From the NCBI GenBank assembly GCA_019113645.1, contig DXGZ01000143.1, forward strand, positions 1 to 57,454: DNA of 57,454 nt, written 5' to 3'. Positions 1 through 8,591 of the stretch are shown piece by piece. The position numbers and the translations under genes were made by a program. Positions within the stretch are counted from its first letter, which is position 1. Each line of letters starts with the position of its first letter. This DNA is from Candidatus Mediterraneibacter vanvlietii (lineage in GTDB: Bacteria; Bacillota; Clostridia; Lachnospirales; Lachnospiraceae). The notes under the pieces were generated by a model, which was not told the origin of the DNA, ran no database searches, and saw nothing but the letters and a program-made list of their open reading frames with translations.

Positions 1-127
1 TCATTTAGTTTTTCTTAGATCCTGGAGCGGAGCCGAATCCGGTATCCCCTTCCCGCAGAATACGTTTTCAAAAATTATCTCCTGCGGATTTCGGACTTGT
101 GCTGCCTGAGTTTTCTGCTTGACAAAC

Positions 128-514
128 TCAGCTTTCACCATCCATCCCCAATACCTTCCGCGTAAGTCTCCGGTCATCCTCCGACGCATTTCTGAATTTT
201 GTCAGCAGGTTGATTTCCTCGGCGGTCAGATAGATGATGTCTTCTGTCTTGGATCGGGCTCCTATAAAATAAGGACCGGAGTTCTCATTGATTACTCCGG
301 ATTTTGTGCACGTCTGTGTGATCAGCTGTTCAAGGGAAACGTGATAAATATCGGCGATTCGGATCAGCATGTCTACATCCGGAATCCGCTTGCCGGTTTC
401 ATAGTTGGAGTATGCCTGCCGTGAAATATTCAGTTTTTTGCCGAGCTGTGTCTGCGTATAATTGTGGTCATTTCTCAGCCGCCGCAGATTCGCCGCAAGT
501 TGAATATTGGACAC
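128..514 (-). CDS. XRE-family helix-turn-helix transcriptional regulator
   Basis: A 128-residue protein with an N-terminal Cro/C1-type helix-turn-helix (about residues 5-60; motif TQTQLGKKLNISRQAYSNYE) and a short C-terminal tail, AEEINLLTKFRNASEDDRR, of the kind common in small Firmicutes XRE repressors. I chose the GTG at 514 because GGAGGT lies 6 bases upstream; an in-frame ATG at 544 lacks such a site. It is a single-gene unit at the left edge. An extended -10 promoter and a 17-bp palindrome sit upstream, so autoregulation is plausible. The targets cannot be read from sequence. The DNA-binding role is sure; the biological role is unknown. Confidence 0.85.
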   Translation of the reverse strand: MSNIQLAANLRRLRNDHNYTQTQLGKKLNISRQAYSNYETGKRIPDVDMLIRIADIYHVSLEQLITQTCTKSGVINENSGPYFIGARSKTEDIIYLTAEEINLLTKFRNASEDDRRLTRKVLGMDGES

Positions 515-555
515 GGAAACACCTCCAATCGCAAAAATTGTCAAATTACTTCATC

Positions 556-634
556 ATTATATCAATTTTTCCTATTATCAAGAGGTTATGCAACGAATTG
601 GGTAATATAAGTGATATAGCAACAAAATGTTGCT
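556..634 (-). promoter_or_regulatory. Promoter and candidate operator of the XRE regulator
   Basis: Read on the minus strand, 556-561 is a perfect TATAAT preceded by TGA, giving an extended -10. Upstream, 618-634 is a 7-3-7 palindrome, AGCAACA-AAA-TGTTGCT, about 60 bp before the -10. Small XRE repressors often bind such sites near their own promoters; binding here is inferred. The rest of 515-762 holds no convincing gene. Confidence 0.45.
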
Positions 635-723
635 AAAAGATGGGGAGAGTGGATATAGGGGATGGGAAAGGAGCCGGAAGAGGCAGGGGATGGAAAGCAG
701 AGACGTTACCATGGTATATGAAA

Positions 724-758
724 CAGGCGGAACACCTGATGGTCAGGGATTCCGCCTG
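724..758 (-). terminator. Probable terminator of the CYTH gene
   Basis: A 9-bp perfect inverted repeat (CAGGCGGAA and TTCCGCCTG) with a 17-nt loop begins 5 bp past the CYTH stop codon on the minus strand. The following T tract (GTTTC) is weak, so termination efficiency is uncertain. Confidence 0.5.
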
Positions 759-762
759 CGGA

Positions 763-1212
763 TTATATCTGGCTTAATGTGCTGTTGTGATATTTTGAGG
801 AATGAGTGACATCTTCTCCCAGCCATTGGGGCGCTTTGTAATTGACAGCAGTTTGTTCATCCGGAAATTCAATCTCAGCGAGTACCAGAGGCGCCAGATC
901 TCCTTCGAAGATGTCGAGTTCGATATTGAGATTATCTTCAATTGGGATGACGTATCGCTTTTTGGTGATAATGCGTCCGTCTGCTTTTAATTTCAGATGG
1001 TCATATGCTTCCCTGGTAAGGGGGAGGTTATACTCTTCCCGTATCATAAGTCCTTTTGATTTATAAGTGAGAAAATAACTGTCATTATCCCTGCGGATGC
1101 GAACGACAGGAGCTGTGCAGAGATACCCCTGTTCGATCTGCCGGCATGGATAGTCTTGTGGGCTGAAGGGGAGTTGTTCGGGATTGGTAAGGAATTTTCT
1201 CTCTATTTCCAT
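763..1212 (-). CDS. CYTH domain-containing protein
   Basis: A 149-residue protein of the CYTH (CyaB/thiamine triphosphatase) superfamily. The diagnostic N-terminal ExExK signature is present as MEIERKF (residues 1-7), followed by alternating basic and acidic strands (VRIRR, ELDIFEG, LAEIEF) that line the triphosphate tunnel in known members. CYTH enzymes act on triphosphorylated substrates with metal ions. Bacterial short forms are often inorganic triphosphatases, but the substrate here is not determinable. The start at 1212 is preceded by AAGGAGG; an upstream in-frame ATG at 1254 is not. It is monocistronic, with a -10-like TATAAT at 1320-1325 and a hairpin after the stop. Confidence 0.85.
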   Translation of the reverse strand: MEIERKFLTNPEQLPFSPQDYPCRQIEQGYLCTAPVVRIRRDNDSYFLTYKSKGLMIREEYNLPLTREAYDHLKLKADGRIITKKRYVIPIEDNLNIELDIFEGDLAPLVLAEIEFPDEQTAVNYKAPQWLGEDVTHSSKYHNSTLSQI

Positions 1213-1495
1213 ATGGTTGTGCCTCCTTTTTGTGATGCTTTTGCTGTAAAACATTGCAACAGTTCGGCCGGCGGTATCTCCAGGTCTGAACTGCTGATTT
1301 ATATTTGATTTGCATTTACATTATAAAAGATTTCGTAAATATGTTCCAGTGAAAAAGCAGACCATTGCATTTGTCTCCGGGGTTTGATAAACTGAACACG
1401 GAATAACAGAAAAAGGCGCGATTACACTGTGCGCCGCATAAATCAAAAGCTGCGGAAGCAGTTTTCAGGTTTCAAAACAGAAGGGAATGACAATC

Positions 1496-2047
1496 ATGAA
1501 AAAAGCATATGTTTTTCTTGCGGACGGATTTGAAGAGATTGAAGGGCTGACGGTTGTGGATGTTCTGCGGAGGGCGGGAGTCCGGACGGAGACAGTATCG
1601 GTTATGGAGACAAAGAAGATTGACGGCGCTCATGGGATTAAAGTGGAGGCGGACCTGCTTTTCGAAGAAGCAGAAGCTGAGAGCGCGGATATGATCGTGC
1701 TGCCCGGAGGTATGCCGGGAACGCTGAATCTGAAAGCGCACGAAGGGTTAAAAGAGGTGATTCTTTCCTATGATAAAAAGAAAAAATATATAGGGGCGAT
1801 CTGTGCGGCGCCGAGTATCCTGGGAGATCTTGGCCTTTTAAAAAGAAGAAAGGCGTGTGCGTATCCATCCTTTGAGGAACAGCTTGACGGTGCAGAGGTG
1901 CTGCAGCTCCCATCCGTTGTGGATGGCCATATTATTACGGGACGCGGCATGGGAGCTGCGATTCCGTTTGCACTGAATCTGACGGCGCAGCTTCTCGGAG
2001 AGGAGAAGGCTCAGGAGATAGCGGAGTCTATTGTGTTTGAAAAGTAA
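1496..2047 (+). CDS. DJ-1/PfpI family protein
   Basis: A 183-residue single-domain protein of the DJ-1 family (YajL/ThiJ type). Visible signatures are the DGFEEIE loop (residues 10-16, whose last Glu matches the conserved DJ-1 Glu18) and the nucleophile elbow GAICAAPSILG with Cys103. Relatives are reported as chaperones, glyoxalase III-like or deglycase proteins, and the activity is disputed in the literature, so I leave it at family level. I preferred the ATG at 1496 because GGGA sits 10 bases upstream; an ATG at 1487 is too close to it. Single gene, followed by a short palindromic repeat that may terminate it. Confidence 0.85.
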   Translation: MKKAYVFLADGFEEIEGLTVVDVLRRAGVRTETVSVMETKKIDGAHGIKVEADLLFEEAEAESADMIVLPGGMPGTLNLKAHEGLKEVILSYDKKKKYIGAICAAPSILGDLGLLKRRKACAYPSFEEQLDGAEVLQLPSVVDGHIITGRGMGAAIPFALNLTAQLLGEEKAQEIAESIVFEK

Positions 2048-2057
2048 TGGCGGCTTC

Positions 2058-2114
2058 ATGGCTGAACTGTTGTGGTAACAGTCCGGCCTGCGCCATTTGG
2101 AAAACCGCTGTTAC
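2058..2114 (+). repeat. Short palindromic repeat (copy A of a dispersed family)
   Basis: It starts 10 bp after the DJ-1 stop. The arm ATGGCTGAACTGTT (2058-2071) pairs imperfectly with 2077-2096. GTAACAG at 2075-2081 and CTGTTAC at 2108-2114 form the outer ends of a 40-bp unit containing CGCCATTTGGAAAACCG. The unit matches the right end of the 163-bp element at 32017-32179 read in reverse, so it looks like an internally deleted copy. It can fold into a hairpin and may end the DJ-1 transcript. Confidence 0.65.
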
Positions 2115-2149
2115 GTAAAAAATGCAGAAAAACACTGGAAATATGGACA

Positions 2150-2164
2150 TTCCTGTGCTATACT
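2150..2164 (+). promoter_or_regulatory. Extended -10 promoter of tig
   Basis: TGC-TATACT (TATACT at 2159-2164) is a good extended -10 about 52 bp before the tig start. No strong -35 is visible. No CIRCE or obvious CtsR repeat is seen. Confidence 0.45.
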
Positions 2165-2215
2165 GTTCTAATGACTGCAAATGTTTAGAACTTTGCGCAT
2201 TCAAGGAGGAAGAAA

Positions 2216-3505
2216 ATGAGTTTACAGGTAGAAAAATTAGAGCATAATATGGCGAAGCTGACGATTGAAGTTTCAGCAGAAGATGTGGAGAAGGCGCTTC
2301 AGGCAGCATACTTAAAAGAGCGCAGCAAAATCAGCCTTCCGGGATTCCGTAAAGGCAAAGTTCCGCGTCAGATGATTGAGAAGATGTACGGACCGGAAGT
2401 GTTCTATGATGAAGCTGCAAATCATATGATATCAGAGGCATATGGAAAAGCTTACGATGAGTGCGAACTCGAGATTGTTTCCCAGCCGAAGGTCGAGATT
2501 ACACAGCTTGAGAAGGGAAAACCGTTTATCTTCACAGCGGAAGTTGCAGTGAAACCGGAAGTTAAGCTCGGTGAGTATAAAGGACTGAAAGTTGACAAGT
2601 ATTCTACAAGAGTAACCCAGAAAGAGGTTGACGAAGAGATTGATAAAGAGCGCGAACGCAACGCGAGAACAGTTGAGGTGACAGACCGTGCGGTTCAGGA
2701 CAAGGATCAGGTTATTCTTGACTTCGAGGGGTTTGTTGACGGCGAGGCGTTTGAGGGCGGAAAAGGAGAGAAATATCCGCTGACAATCGGTTCCGGATCT
2801 TTCATCCCGGGATTTGAGGATCAGCTGATCGGCGCTGAGATCGGAAAAGAGCTGGAAGTAAAGGTAACTTTCCCGGAGGACTATCAGGCGGCAGAACTTG
2901 CGGGAAAAGAAGCTGTGTTCAAATGCACAGTACATGAGATCAAGGCAAGAGAGCTTCCGGAGCTTGACGATGAGTTCGTATCAGATGTTTCTGATAAGAG
3001 CGAGACTGTAGATGATTATAAAGCGGAAGTGAAAGCAAAGATCAAAGAGCGCAAAGAGCGCGATGGAAAACAGAAGAGAGAGGATCAGGCGGTTGAGCAG
3101 GCAGTTGCCAATGCAGAGATTGATATTCCGGAGCCGATGATCGATCTTCAGACAAGACAGATGGCAGATGATTTCGCACGCCGCATTATGCAGCAGGGAC
3201 TGACACTGGAGCAGTACTTCCAGTTTACAGGTCTTTCAGAGGAAAAGATGATGGAAGAGTTCAAGCCGCAGGCTGAGAAACGTATCCGCACAAGACTTGT
3301 GCTTGAGGCGGTTGTTGCTGCGGAGAATATTGAAGTATCCGATGAGCGTCTGGACGAAGAACTGCAGAAGATGGCAGATTCCTATCAGATGGAAGTTGAC
3401 AAGCTGAAAGAGTTCATGGGTGAGAACGAGAAGAAACAGATGAAAGAAGACATTGCGGTTCAGGAAGCAGTGACTCTGATATCGGATGCGGCAGTTGAAG
3501 ATTAA
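2216..3505 (+). CDS. tig: Trigger factor, ribosome-associated chaperone and peptidyl-prolyl isomerase
   Basis: A full-length 429-residue trigger factor. The N-terminal ribosome-binding domain (about 1-145) carries the signature GFRKGKVPRQMIEKMYG, which docks on ribosomal protein L23 in known members. A central FKBP-type isomerase domain (about 150-245) starts near KDQVILDFEGFVDGEAFEGG, and an alpha-helical, charge-rich C-terminal domain follows. It binds nascent chains at the ribosome exit in the cytoplasm. The start is backed by AAGGAGGAAGAAA. It heads the conserved tig-clpP-clpX-lon order; a strong terminator separates it from clpP. Confidence 0.97.
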   Translation: MSLQVEKLEHNMAKLTIEVSAEDVEKALQAAYLKERSKISLPGFRKGKVPRQMIEKMYGPEVFYDEAANHMISEAYGKAYDECELEIVSQPKVEITQLEKGKPFIFTAEVAVKPEVKLGEYKGLKVDKYSTRVTQKEVDEEIDKERERNARTVEVTDRAVQDKDQVILDFEGFVDGEAFEGGKGEKYPLTIGSGSFIPGFEDQLIGAEIGKELEVKVTFPEDYQAAELAGKEAVFKCTVHEIKARELPELDDEFVSDVSDKSETVDDYKAEVKAKIKERKERDGKQKREDQAVEQAVANAEIDIPEPMIDLQTRQMADDFARRIMQQGLTLEQYFQFTGLSEEKMMEEFKPQAEKRIRTRLVLEAVVAAENIEVSDERLDEELQKMADSYQMEVDKLKEFMGENEKKQMKEDIAVQEAVTLISDAAVED

Positions 3506-3517
3506 TTTTAATTCTTG

Positions 3518-3548
3518 AAAAGGTGTGCCGTATGGCGCACCTTTTATC
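3518..3548 (+). terminator. Rho-independent terminator after tig
   Basis: AAAAGGTGTGCC at 3518-3529 pairs with GGCGCACCTTTT at 3534-3545 (one G-U pair, 4-nt loop), 12 bp past the tig stop and with a run of T in the right arm. Confidence 0.85.
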
Positions 3549-3596
3549 AGACAACCAGATATTATTTACAGATCATTAAGAAAGAGGGCATAAATT

Positions 3597-4178
3597 ATGA
3601 GTTTGGTACCTTATGTCATTGAACAGACAAGCCGTGGAGAACGTTCGTACGATATTTATTCAAGACTTCTGAAGGAAAGAATTATTTTCCTCGGTGAGGA
3701 AGTGAACGATGTATCCGCAAGTGTTGTCGTTGCACAGCTTTTATTCCTTGAGGCAGACGATCCGGATAAAGATATCCAGCTTTATATTAACAGCCCGGGC
3801 GGTTCGGTTACTGCAGGGCTTGCGATCTACGATACGATGCAGTATATCAAGTGTGACGTATCTACAGTGTGTATCGGAATGGCGGCCAGCATGGGCGCGT
3901 TTCTTCTTGCAGGCGGCGCAAAGGGAAAACGTTTCGCACTTCCGAACGCTGAGATTATGATCCATCAGCCGTCTGGCGGCGCTCAGGGACAGGCGACGGA
4001 GATTCAGATTGCCGCAGAACACATTCTCCGTACAAAACAGAAATTAAATGAGATTCTTGCTGCGAATACGGGCAAGCCTCTCGAGACGATCAAGGCTGAC
4101 ACAGAAAGAGATAATTTCATGTCTGCTGATGAAGCGAAAGCTTACGGCCTGATCGATGAAGTGATCACGAATCACTAA
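3597..4178 (+). CDS. clpP: ATP-dependent Clp protease proteolytic subunit ClpP
   Basis: A 193-residue ClpP serine peptidase. The catalytic triad is visible as Ser98 in GMAASMGAF, His123 in MIHQPSGG and Asp172 in TERDNFMS; the oxyanion-loop region [11 protein letters not shown] is also present. The length is typical. It forms a tetradecameric barrel that degrades proteins handed over by ClpX or other Clp ATPases. clpX begins 23 bp downstream, so the pair is surely co-transcribed. No CtsR box was recognised upstream. The start is preceded by AAGAGGG. Confidence 0.97.
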   Translation: MSLVPYVIEQTSRGERSYDIYSRLLKERIIFLGEEVNDVSASVVVAQLLFLEADDPDKDIQLYINSPGGSVTAGLAIYDTMQYIKCDVSTVCIGMAASMGAFLLAGGAKGKRFALPNAEIMIHQPSGGAQGQATEIQIAAEHILRTKQKLNEILAANTGKPLETIKADTERDNFMSADEAKAYGLIDEVITNH

Positions 4179-4201
4179 TATCAGTATGAGGTGAATATAA
4201 T

Positions 4202-5473
4202 ATGGCAGGGAGATCAATGGACGATATCGTGAGATGTTCGTTCTGCAACAAGACACAGGCTCAGGTCAGAAAACTGATCGCAGGGCCGAACGGCACATAT
4301 ATCTGTGACGAATGCATCGGAATCTGTTCGGAGATTATTGAGGAAGAACTCGATTATGATGACAGAGAGGCCATCGATGATATTAATCTGCTGACACCGG
4401 AAGAGATGAAAGCATTTCTGGACGATTACGTAATCGGACAGGATGAGGCGAAGAAAGTCCTCTCGGTTGCGGTTTACAATCATTATAAGAGGATTCTTGC
4501 AGGGCAGGATCTGGGTGTGGAGCTTCAGAAGAGCAATATCCTGATGCTCGGACCTACCGGATGCGGCAAAACGCTTCTGGCGCAGACCCTGGCGAAGATC
4601 CTGAATGTTCCGTTTGCAATCGCTGATGCGACAGCGCTGACAGAAGCGGGTTATGTAGGCGAAGATGTTGAGAACATTCTGCTGAAGGTGATCCAGGCTG
4701 CGGACGGCGATATCGAGCGCGCGGAGCACGGGATCATCTATATCGATGAGATTGATAAAATTACGAGAAAATCGGAGAATCCGTCCATTACGCGTGATGT
4801 ATCCGGTGAAGGAGTACAGCAGGCGCTGCTCAAGATTATTGAGGGGACGGTGGCTTCCGTTCCGCCTCAGGGAGGACGTAAACATCCGCATCAGGAGCTG
4901 ATACAGATCGATACAACCAATATTCTGTTTATCTGCGGAGGCGCGTTTGAGGGAATCGACAAGATTATAGAGACAAGACTGGACAGAAAGTCGATCGGAT
5001 TTAACGCGGAGATCGCTGCAAAACATGAGTACGATATGGATGTTCTGCTCCATGAAGTGCTGCCCCAGGATCTTGTGAAATACGGATTGATTCCGGAACT
5101 GGTAGGACGTCTGCCGGTTACGGTTTCACTTGACCTGCTTGATCAGGAGGCGTTGATCCGTATTCTGACAGAGCCTAAGAGCGCGATTGTAAAACAGTAT
5201 CAGAAACTTCTGGAGCTTGACGGTGTAAAACTGGAGTTTGACCGCGATGCTCTTGTCGCTATTGCGGAGACGACCCTTGCAAGAAAGACGGGAGCAAGGG
5301 GACTTCGTGCCATCATGGAAAAAATCATGATGGATACGATGTATACAGTCCCGTCAGATGAAACGATCAAAGAGTGCAGGATCACAAGAGACGTGGTCAA
5401 TGGAAAGGGAAGTCCGCTGTATCTGCGCGACGGAGAGGAGCGGCGGTCGTTTCTGACATCAGAGAGTGCATAA
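4202..5473 (+). CDS. clpX: ATP-dependent Clp protease ATP-binding subunit ClpX
   Basis: A 423-residue AAA+ unfoldase. The N-terminal zinc-binding domain has Cys12, Cys15, Cys35 and Cys38. Walker A is GPTGCGKT (117-124), Walker B is IIYIDEIDK, and the RKH pore loop (GGRKHPHQ) and the IGF ClpP-docking loop (RKSIGFN) are both present, so it should pair with ClpP. It recognises tagged or misfolded substrates and threads them into ClpP. GAGGTG precedes the start. It follows clpP in one operon and ends before a hairpin terminator. Confidence 0.97.
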   Translation: MAGRSMDDIVRCSFCNKTQAQVRKLIAGPNGTYICDECIGICSEIIEEELDYDDREAIDDINLLTPEEMKAFLDDYVIGQDEAKKVLSVAVYNHYKRILAGQDLGVELQKSNILMLGPTGCGKTLLAQTLAKILNVPFAIADATALTEAGYVGEDVENILLKVIQAADGDIERAEHGIIYIDEIDKITRKSENPSITRDVSGEGVQQALLKIIEGTVASVPPQGGRKHPHQELIQIDTTNILFICGGAFEGIDKIIETRLDRKSIGFNAEIAAKHEYDMDVLLHEVLPQDLVKYGLIPELVGRLPVTVSLDLLDQEALIRILTEPKSAIVKQYQKLLELDGVKLEFDRDALVAIAETTLARKTGARGLRAIMEKIMMDTMYTVPSDETIKECRITRDVVNGKGSPLYLRDGEERRSFLTSESA

Positions 5474-5495
5474 AGACGGCGCAGAAACGCCGTGG

Positions 5496-5537
5496 GCGGG
5501 TGCAATGGAGTTATTATGCCATGTGTACCCGCTTTTT
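5496..5537 (+). terminator. Terminator between clpX and lon
   Basis: GCGGGTGCAATGG near 5496-5508 pairs with CCATGTGTACCCGC near 5519-5532, followed directly by TTTTT. A smaller hairpin (ACGGCG/CGCCGT, 5476-5493) precedes it. lon may therefore have its own promoter or be expressed by read-through. Confidence 0.75.
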
Positions 5538-5569
5538 GTCTTTGTGCGGTTGACATAGGAGGAAAATGA

Positions 5570-7894
5570 ATGGACAATGAGATAAAGAGCTTGCCGATGG
5601 TCGCTCTCAGAGGAATGGTTATCATGCCTGAGATGGTTGTGCATTTTGACGTGAGCAGAGAGCGTTCTATCGCGGCGATTCAGGAGGCGATGGCGGAAGA
5701 CCAGAAGATCTTTCTGTCCGCTCAGAAATCGATTGATACCGAGAATCCGGGAATTAAGGATGTGTATGAAATCGGCACGATCGGTACGATCAAGCAGATC
5801 ATCAAACTGCCGAAGCATATTGTAAGAGTGCTTGTAGCCGGGGAGACGCGGGGGCGTCTTCACGCGATTGAATTTGATGACCCGTATCTGCGTGCTGAGG
5901 TCGAGGTGATTGACGATTCGGATGTGACGATACCGGAAGACCTGAATGGCGAGGCGATGGAGCGCGGTCTGAAGGACATGCTCGTGGATTATGCTGCGAA
6001 AAACGGTAAGATGTCGAAAGAGGCGGTTGCGCAGCTCCTGGAAGTGAAAGGACTGAAGAAACTGGTCGACGAGATTGCGGCCAATATTCCGTTCTATTAT
6101 ACGGACCAGCAGGAGATCCTGAGTGAGACGGATTTCTGGAAACGGTACGAGAAGCTGGCATTCAAACTTGTCAATGAAGTGCAGATCATCAATATCAAGG
6201 AGGAAATCCAGCGGAAAGTAAAGGAGAGGGTAGACAAACACCAGAGAGAGTATATTCTTCGGGAACAGCTTAAGCTGATTCGGGAAGAGCTGGGTGAGGA
6301 GTCTACTATTTCGGATGCAGAGGAGTTTGAAAACGCTCTGAAGAAACTTAAGGCTCCAAAAGAGGTAAAAGACAAACTGCAGAAGGAAATCAACCGGTTT
6401 AAGAGTTCTCTGAATTCACCGGCGGAAAACGGTGTGATCCGTACCTATATCGAGACGCTGCTGGAGATGCCGTGGGACAAAGCGGCAAAGGACAATCATG
6501 ATATCGAATACGCGAAGCAGGTGCTTGACGAGGACCATTACGGTCTGGAACAGGTGAAAGAGCGCATACTGGAATTTCTGGCAGTGCGCATCCTTACGAA
6601 GAAAGGAGACAGTCCGATACTCTGTCTTGCGGGACCGCCGGGAACCGGTAAGACATCGATCGCAAAGTCCCTTGCAAGAGCGCTGAAGAAACCGTATGTG
6701 CGGATTTCTCTCGGCGGCGTGCGCGATGAGGCGGAGATCAGGGGCCACAGGAAAACTTACGTGGGATCCATGCCGGGAAGGATTGCGAACGGTATCCGCA
6801 CAGCGGGCGTGAAAAATCCGGTTATGCTGCTGGATGAGATTGACAAAGTCAGTACAGACTATAAGGGGGATACATTTTCTGCGCTGCTGGAAGTGCTGGA
6901 CAGTGAGCAGAACAGCAAGTTCAGGGACCACTACCTGGAAGTGCCGCTGGACCTCTCCGAGGTTATGTTCATCACTACAGCGAACACGCTGCAGACGATT
7001 CCGCGGCCGCTTCTGGACCGTATGGAAGTGATTGAGATCAGCAGCTATACAGAGAACGAGAAGCTGCATATTGCAATGGAACATCTGATTCCGAAACAGC
7101 TTGAAAAACACGGACTTTCCGCTGAACAGCTTACCTTCAGCCGCCACGCGATCTGGAAGATGGCGCGCAATTATACGAAAGAAGCCGGGGTAAGGCAGCT
7201 GGAGCGTGAGATCGGAAATGTGTGCAGGAAAGCTGCAAAAGAGCTTCTTACGACAAACCGCAGCAAGATCAGTGTCACGGACCGGAATCTCCACAAATAC
7301 CTTGGAAAAGAGAAGTACAGCTACCAGATGGCAAATCCGGCGCCTGAAGTAGGAATCGTCAGAGGACTTGCCTGGACAAGTGTGGGCGGTGATACGCTGC
7401 AGATTGAGGTTAATGTTATGCCGGGAAGCGGAGAGCTTATGCTGACAGGACAGCTTGGGGATGTGATGAAAGAGTCCGCCCAGGCGGGAATCAGCTATAT
7501 CCGGTCGATCAGTTCGCGGTATGAGATTGCAGATGACTTTTTTGAAAAGCATGATCTCCATGTTCATATTCCGGAGGGGGCGGTGCCCAAGGATGGACCT
7601 TCTGCGGGAATAACCATGGCGACGGCGATTATCTCCGCTGTTACAGGAAGAAAGGTACGCGCGGATCTGGCCATGACAGGTGAGATTACACTCCGGGGAC
7701 GTGTCCTTCCGATCGGCGGGCTCAAAGAGAAGCTGCTCGCTGCCAAGAGCGTGGGGATTAAAACCGTGCTTGTGCCGAAAGAAAATGTGGTTGATGTGGA
7801 AGAACTTTCATCAGAGATCACAAAAGGGCTGGAGATTCTGCCGGTAGAGACTATGGATGAGGTGCTCAGAGAGGCTTTGGTGCCGGAAGAGTGA
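5570..7894 (+). CDS. lon: Endopeptidase La, ATP-dependent Lon protease
   Basis: A 774-residue LonA protease: N-terminal substrate-recognition domain (about 1-205), coiled-coil region, AAA+ module with Walker A GPPGTGKTS near residue 360 and Walker B VMLLDEIDK, and a C-terminal peptidase. The Ser-Lys dyad is Ser678 in PKDGPSAG and Lys721 in GGLKEK. It degrades damaged and regulatory proteins in the cytoplasm. AGGAGG is placed well before the ATG. The stop is 16 bp before engB, an arrangement widely conserved in Firmicutes. Confidence 0.97.
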   Translation: MDNEIKSLPMVALRGMVIMPEMVVHFDVSRERSIAAIQEAMAEDQKIFLSAQKSIDTENPGIKDVYEIGTIGTIKQIIKLPKHIVRVLVAGETRGRLHAIEFDDPYLRAEVEVIDDSDVTIPEDLNGEAMERGLKDMLVDYAAKNGKMSKEAVAQLLEVKGLKKLVDEIAANIPFYYTDQQEILSETDFWKRYEKLAFKLVNEVQIINIKEEIQRKVKERVDKHQREYILREQLKLIREELGEESTISDAEEFENALKKLKAPKEVKDKLQKEINRFKSSLNSPAENGVIRTYIETLLEMPWDKAAKDNHDIEYAKQVLDEDHYGLEQVKERILEFLAVRILTKKGDSPILCLAGPPGTGKTSIAKSLARALKKPYVRISLGGVRDEAEIRGHRKTYVGSMPGRIANGIRTAGVKNPVMLLDEIDKVSTDYKGDTFSALLEVLDSEQNSKFRDHYLEVPLDLSEVMFITTANTLQTIPRPLLDRMEVIEISSYTENEKLHIAMEHLIPKQLEKHGLSAEQLTFSRHAIWKMARNYTKEAGVRQLEREIGNVCRKAAKELLTTNRSKISVTDRNLHKYLGKEKYSYQMANPAPEVGIVRGLAWTSVGGDTLQIEVNVMPGSGELMLTGQLGDVMKESAQAGISYIRSISSRYEIADDFFEKHDLHVHIPEGAVPKDGPSAGITMATAIISAVTGRKVRADLAMTGEITLRGRVLPIGGLKEKLLAAKSVGIKTVLVPKENVVDVEELSSEITKGLEILPVETMDEVLREALVPEE

Positions 7895-7910
7895 GAAACA
7901 GGAGGAAAAT

Positions 7911-8591
7911 ATGGTAATCAGAAGTATCAATCTTGAGACAGTGTGCGGGATTACGAGCCCGCTGCCTGTCAATGACAGACCGGAAGTGGCTTTTGCAGGG
8001 AAGTCAAATGTGGGAAAATCCTCGCTGATTAATGCGCTGATGAACCGGAAGTCTTATGCGAGGATTTCCGCGACTCCGGGTAAGACGCAGACGATTAATT
8101 TCTACAATATCAATGATGAAATGTATCTGGTTGATCTTCCGGGTTACGGGTACGCGAAAGTATCTGAACAGGAGAAGGCGCGATGGGGAAAAATGATTGA
8201 GAAATATCTGCACAGCTCCGCTCAGCTGCGGGCAGTATTCCTTCTGATCGATATCCGGCATGATCCTTCGGCAAATGATAAGATGATGTATCGGTGGATT
8301 GTAGATCAGGGATATCAGCCGGTAATTATAGCGACAAAACTTGACAAGATAAAGAGAAGCCAGGTGCAGAAACATGTGAAAATGTTGAGAACAGGTCTTT
8401 CGCTTGTTCCCGGTACGAAAGTGATCCCATTCTCATCTGTGACAAAGCAGGGGAGAGATGAAATTTGGGAACTGATTGAGCATGAGTGTTTTGAAGGTGA
8501 CGGGACGGATTCCGGGAGGCTGGATGAATCCGCGGCAGCGGCATCCGGCCAGGAGACTCCTGTGACCGGGGAGGAGAAGGATGGAGACTAA
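7911..8591 (+). CDS. engB: Ribosome biogenesis GTP-binding protein EngB (YihA/YsxC)
   Basis: A 226-residue TRAFAC GTPase. G1 is FAGKSNVGKSS, G2 lies in TPGKTQTINFY, G3 is VDLPGYGYAKV and G4 is ATKLDK. Family members assist large ribosomal subunit assembly. The catalytic part ends near residue 195; the remaining tail is rich in Asp, Glu, Gly and Ser and looks disordered, an extension not usual in the family. The start at 7911 has AGGAGG upstream. It overlaps the next gene by 11 bp. Confidence 0.95.
   Translation: MVIRSINLETVCGITSPLPVNDRPEVAFAGKSNVGKSSLINALMNRKSYARISATPGKTQTINFYNINDEMYLVDLPGYGYAKVSEQEKARWGKMIEKYLHSSAQLRAVFLLIDIRHDPSANDKMMYRWIVDQGYQPVIIATKLDKIKRSQVQKHVKMLRTGLSLVPGTKVIPFSSVTKQGRDEIWELIEHECFEGDGTDSGRLDESAAAASGQETPVTGEEKDGD

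Noticed and set aside
1-189. Minus-strand open frame of 62 residues at the left edge
   Set aside because: It overlaps the end of the XRE regulator in another frame, lacks a ribosome site and shows no family pattern. The first 127 bases hold nothing I can support.
1258-1294. Possible degenerate copy of the dispersed palindromic repeat (CAGTTC ... GAACTG)
   Set aside because: Only 6 bp of each arm match and the GGAAAACCG core is absent; chance similarity is likely.
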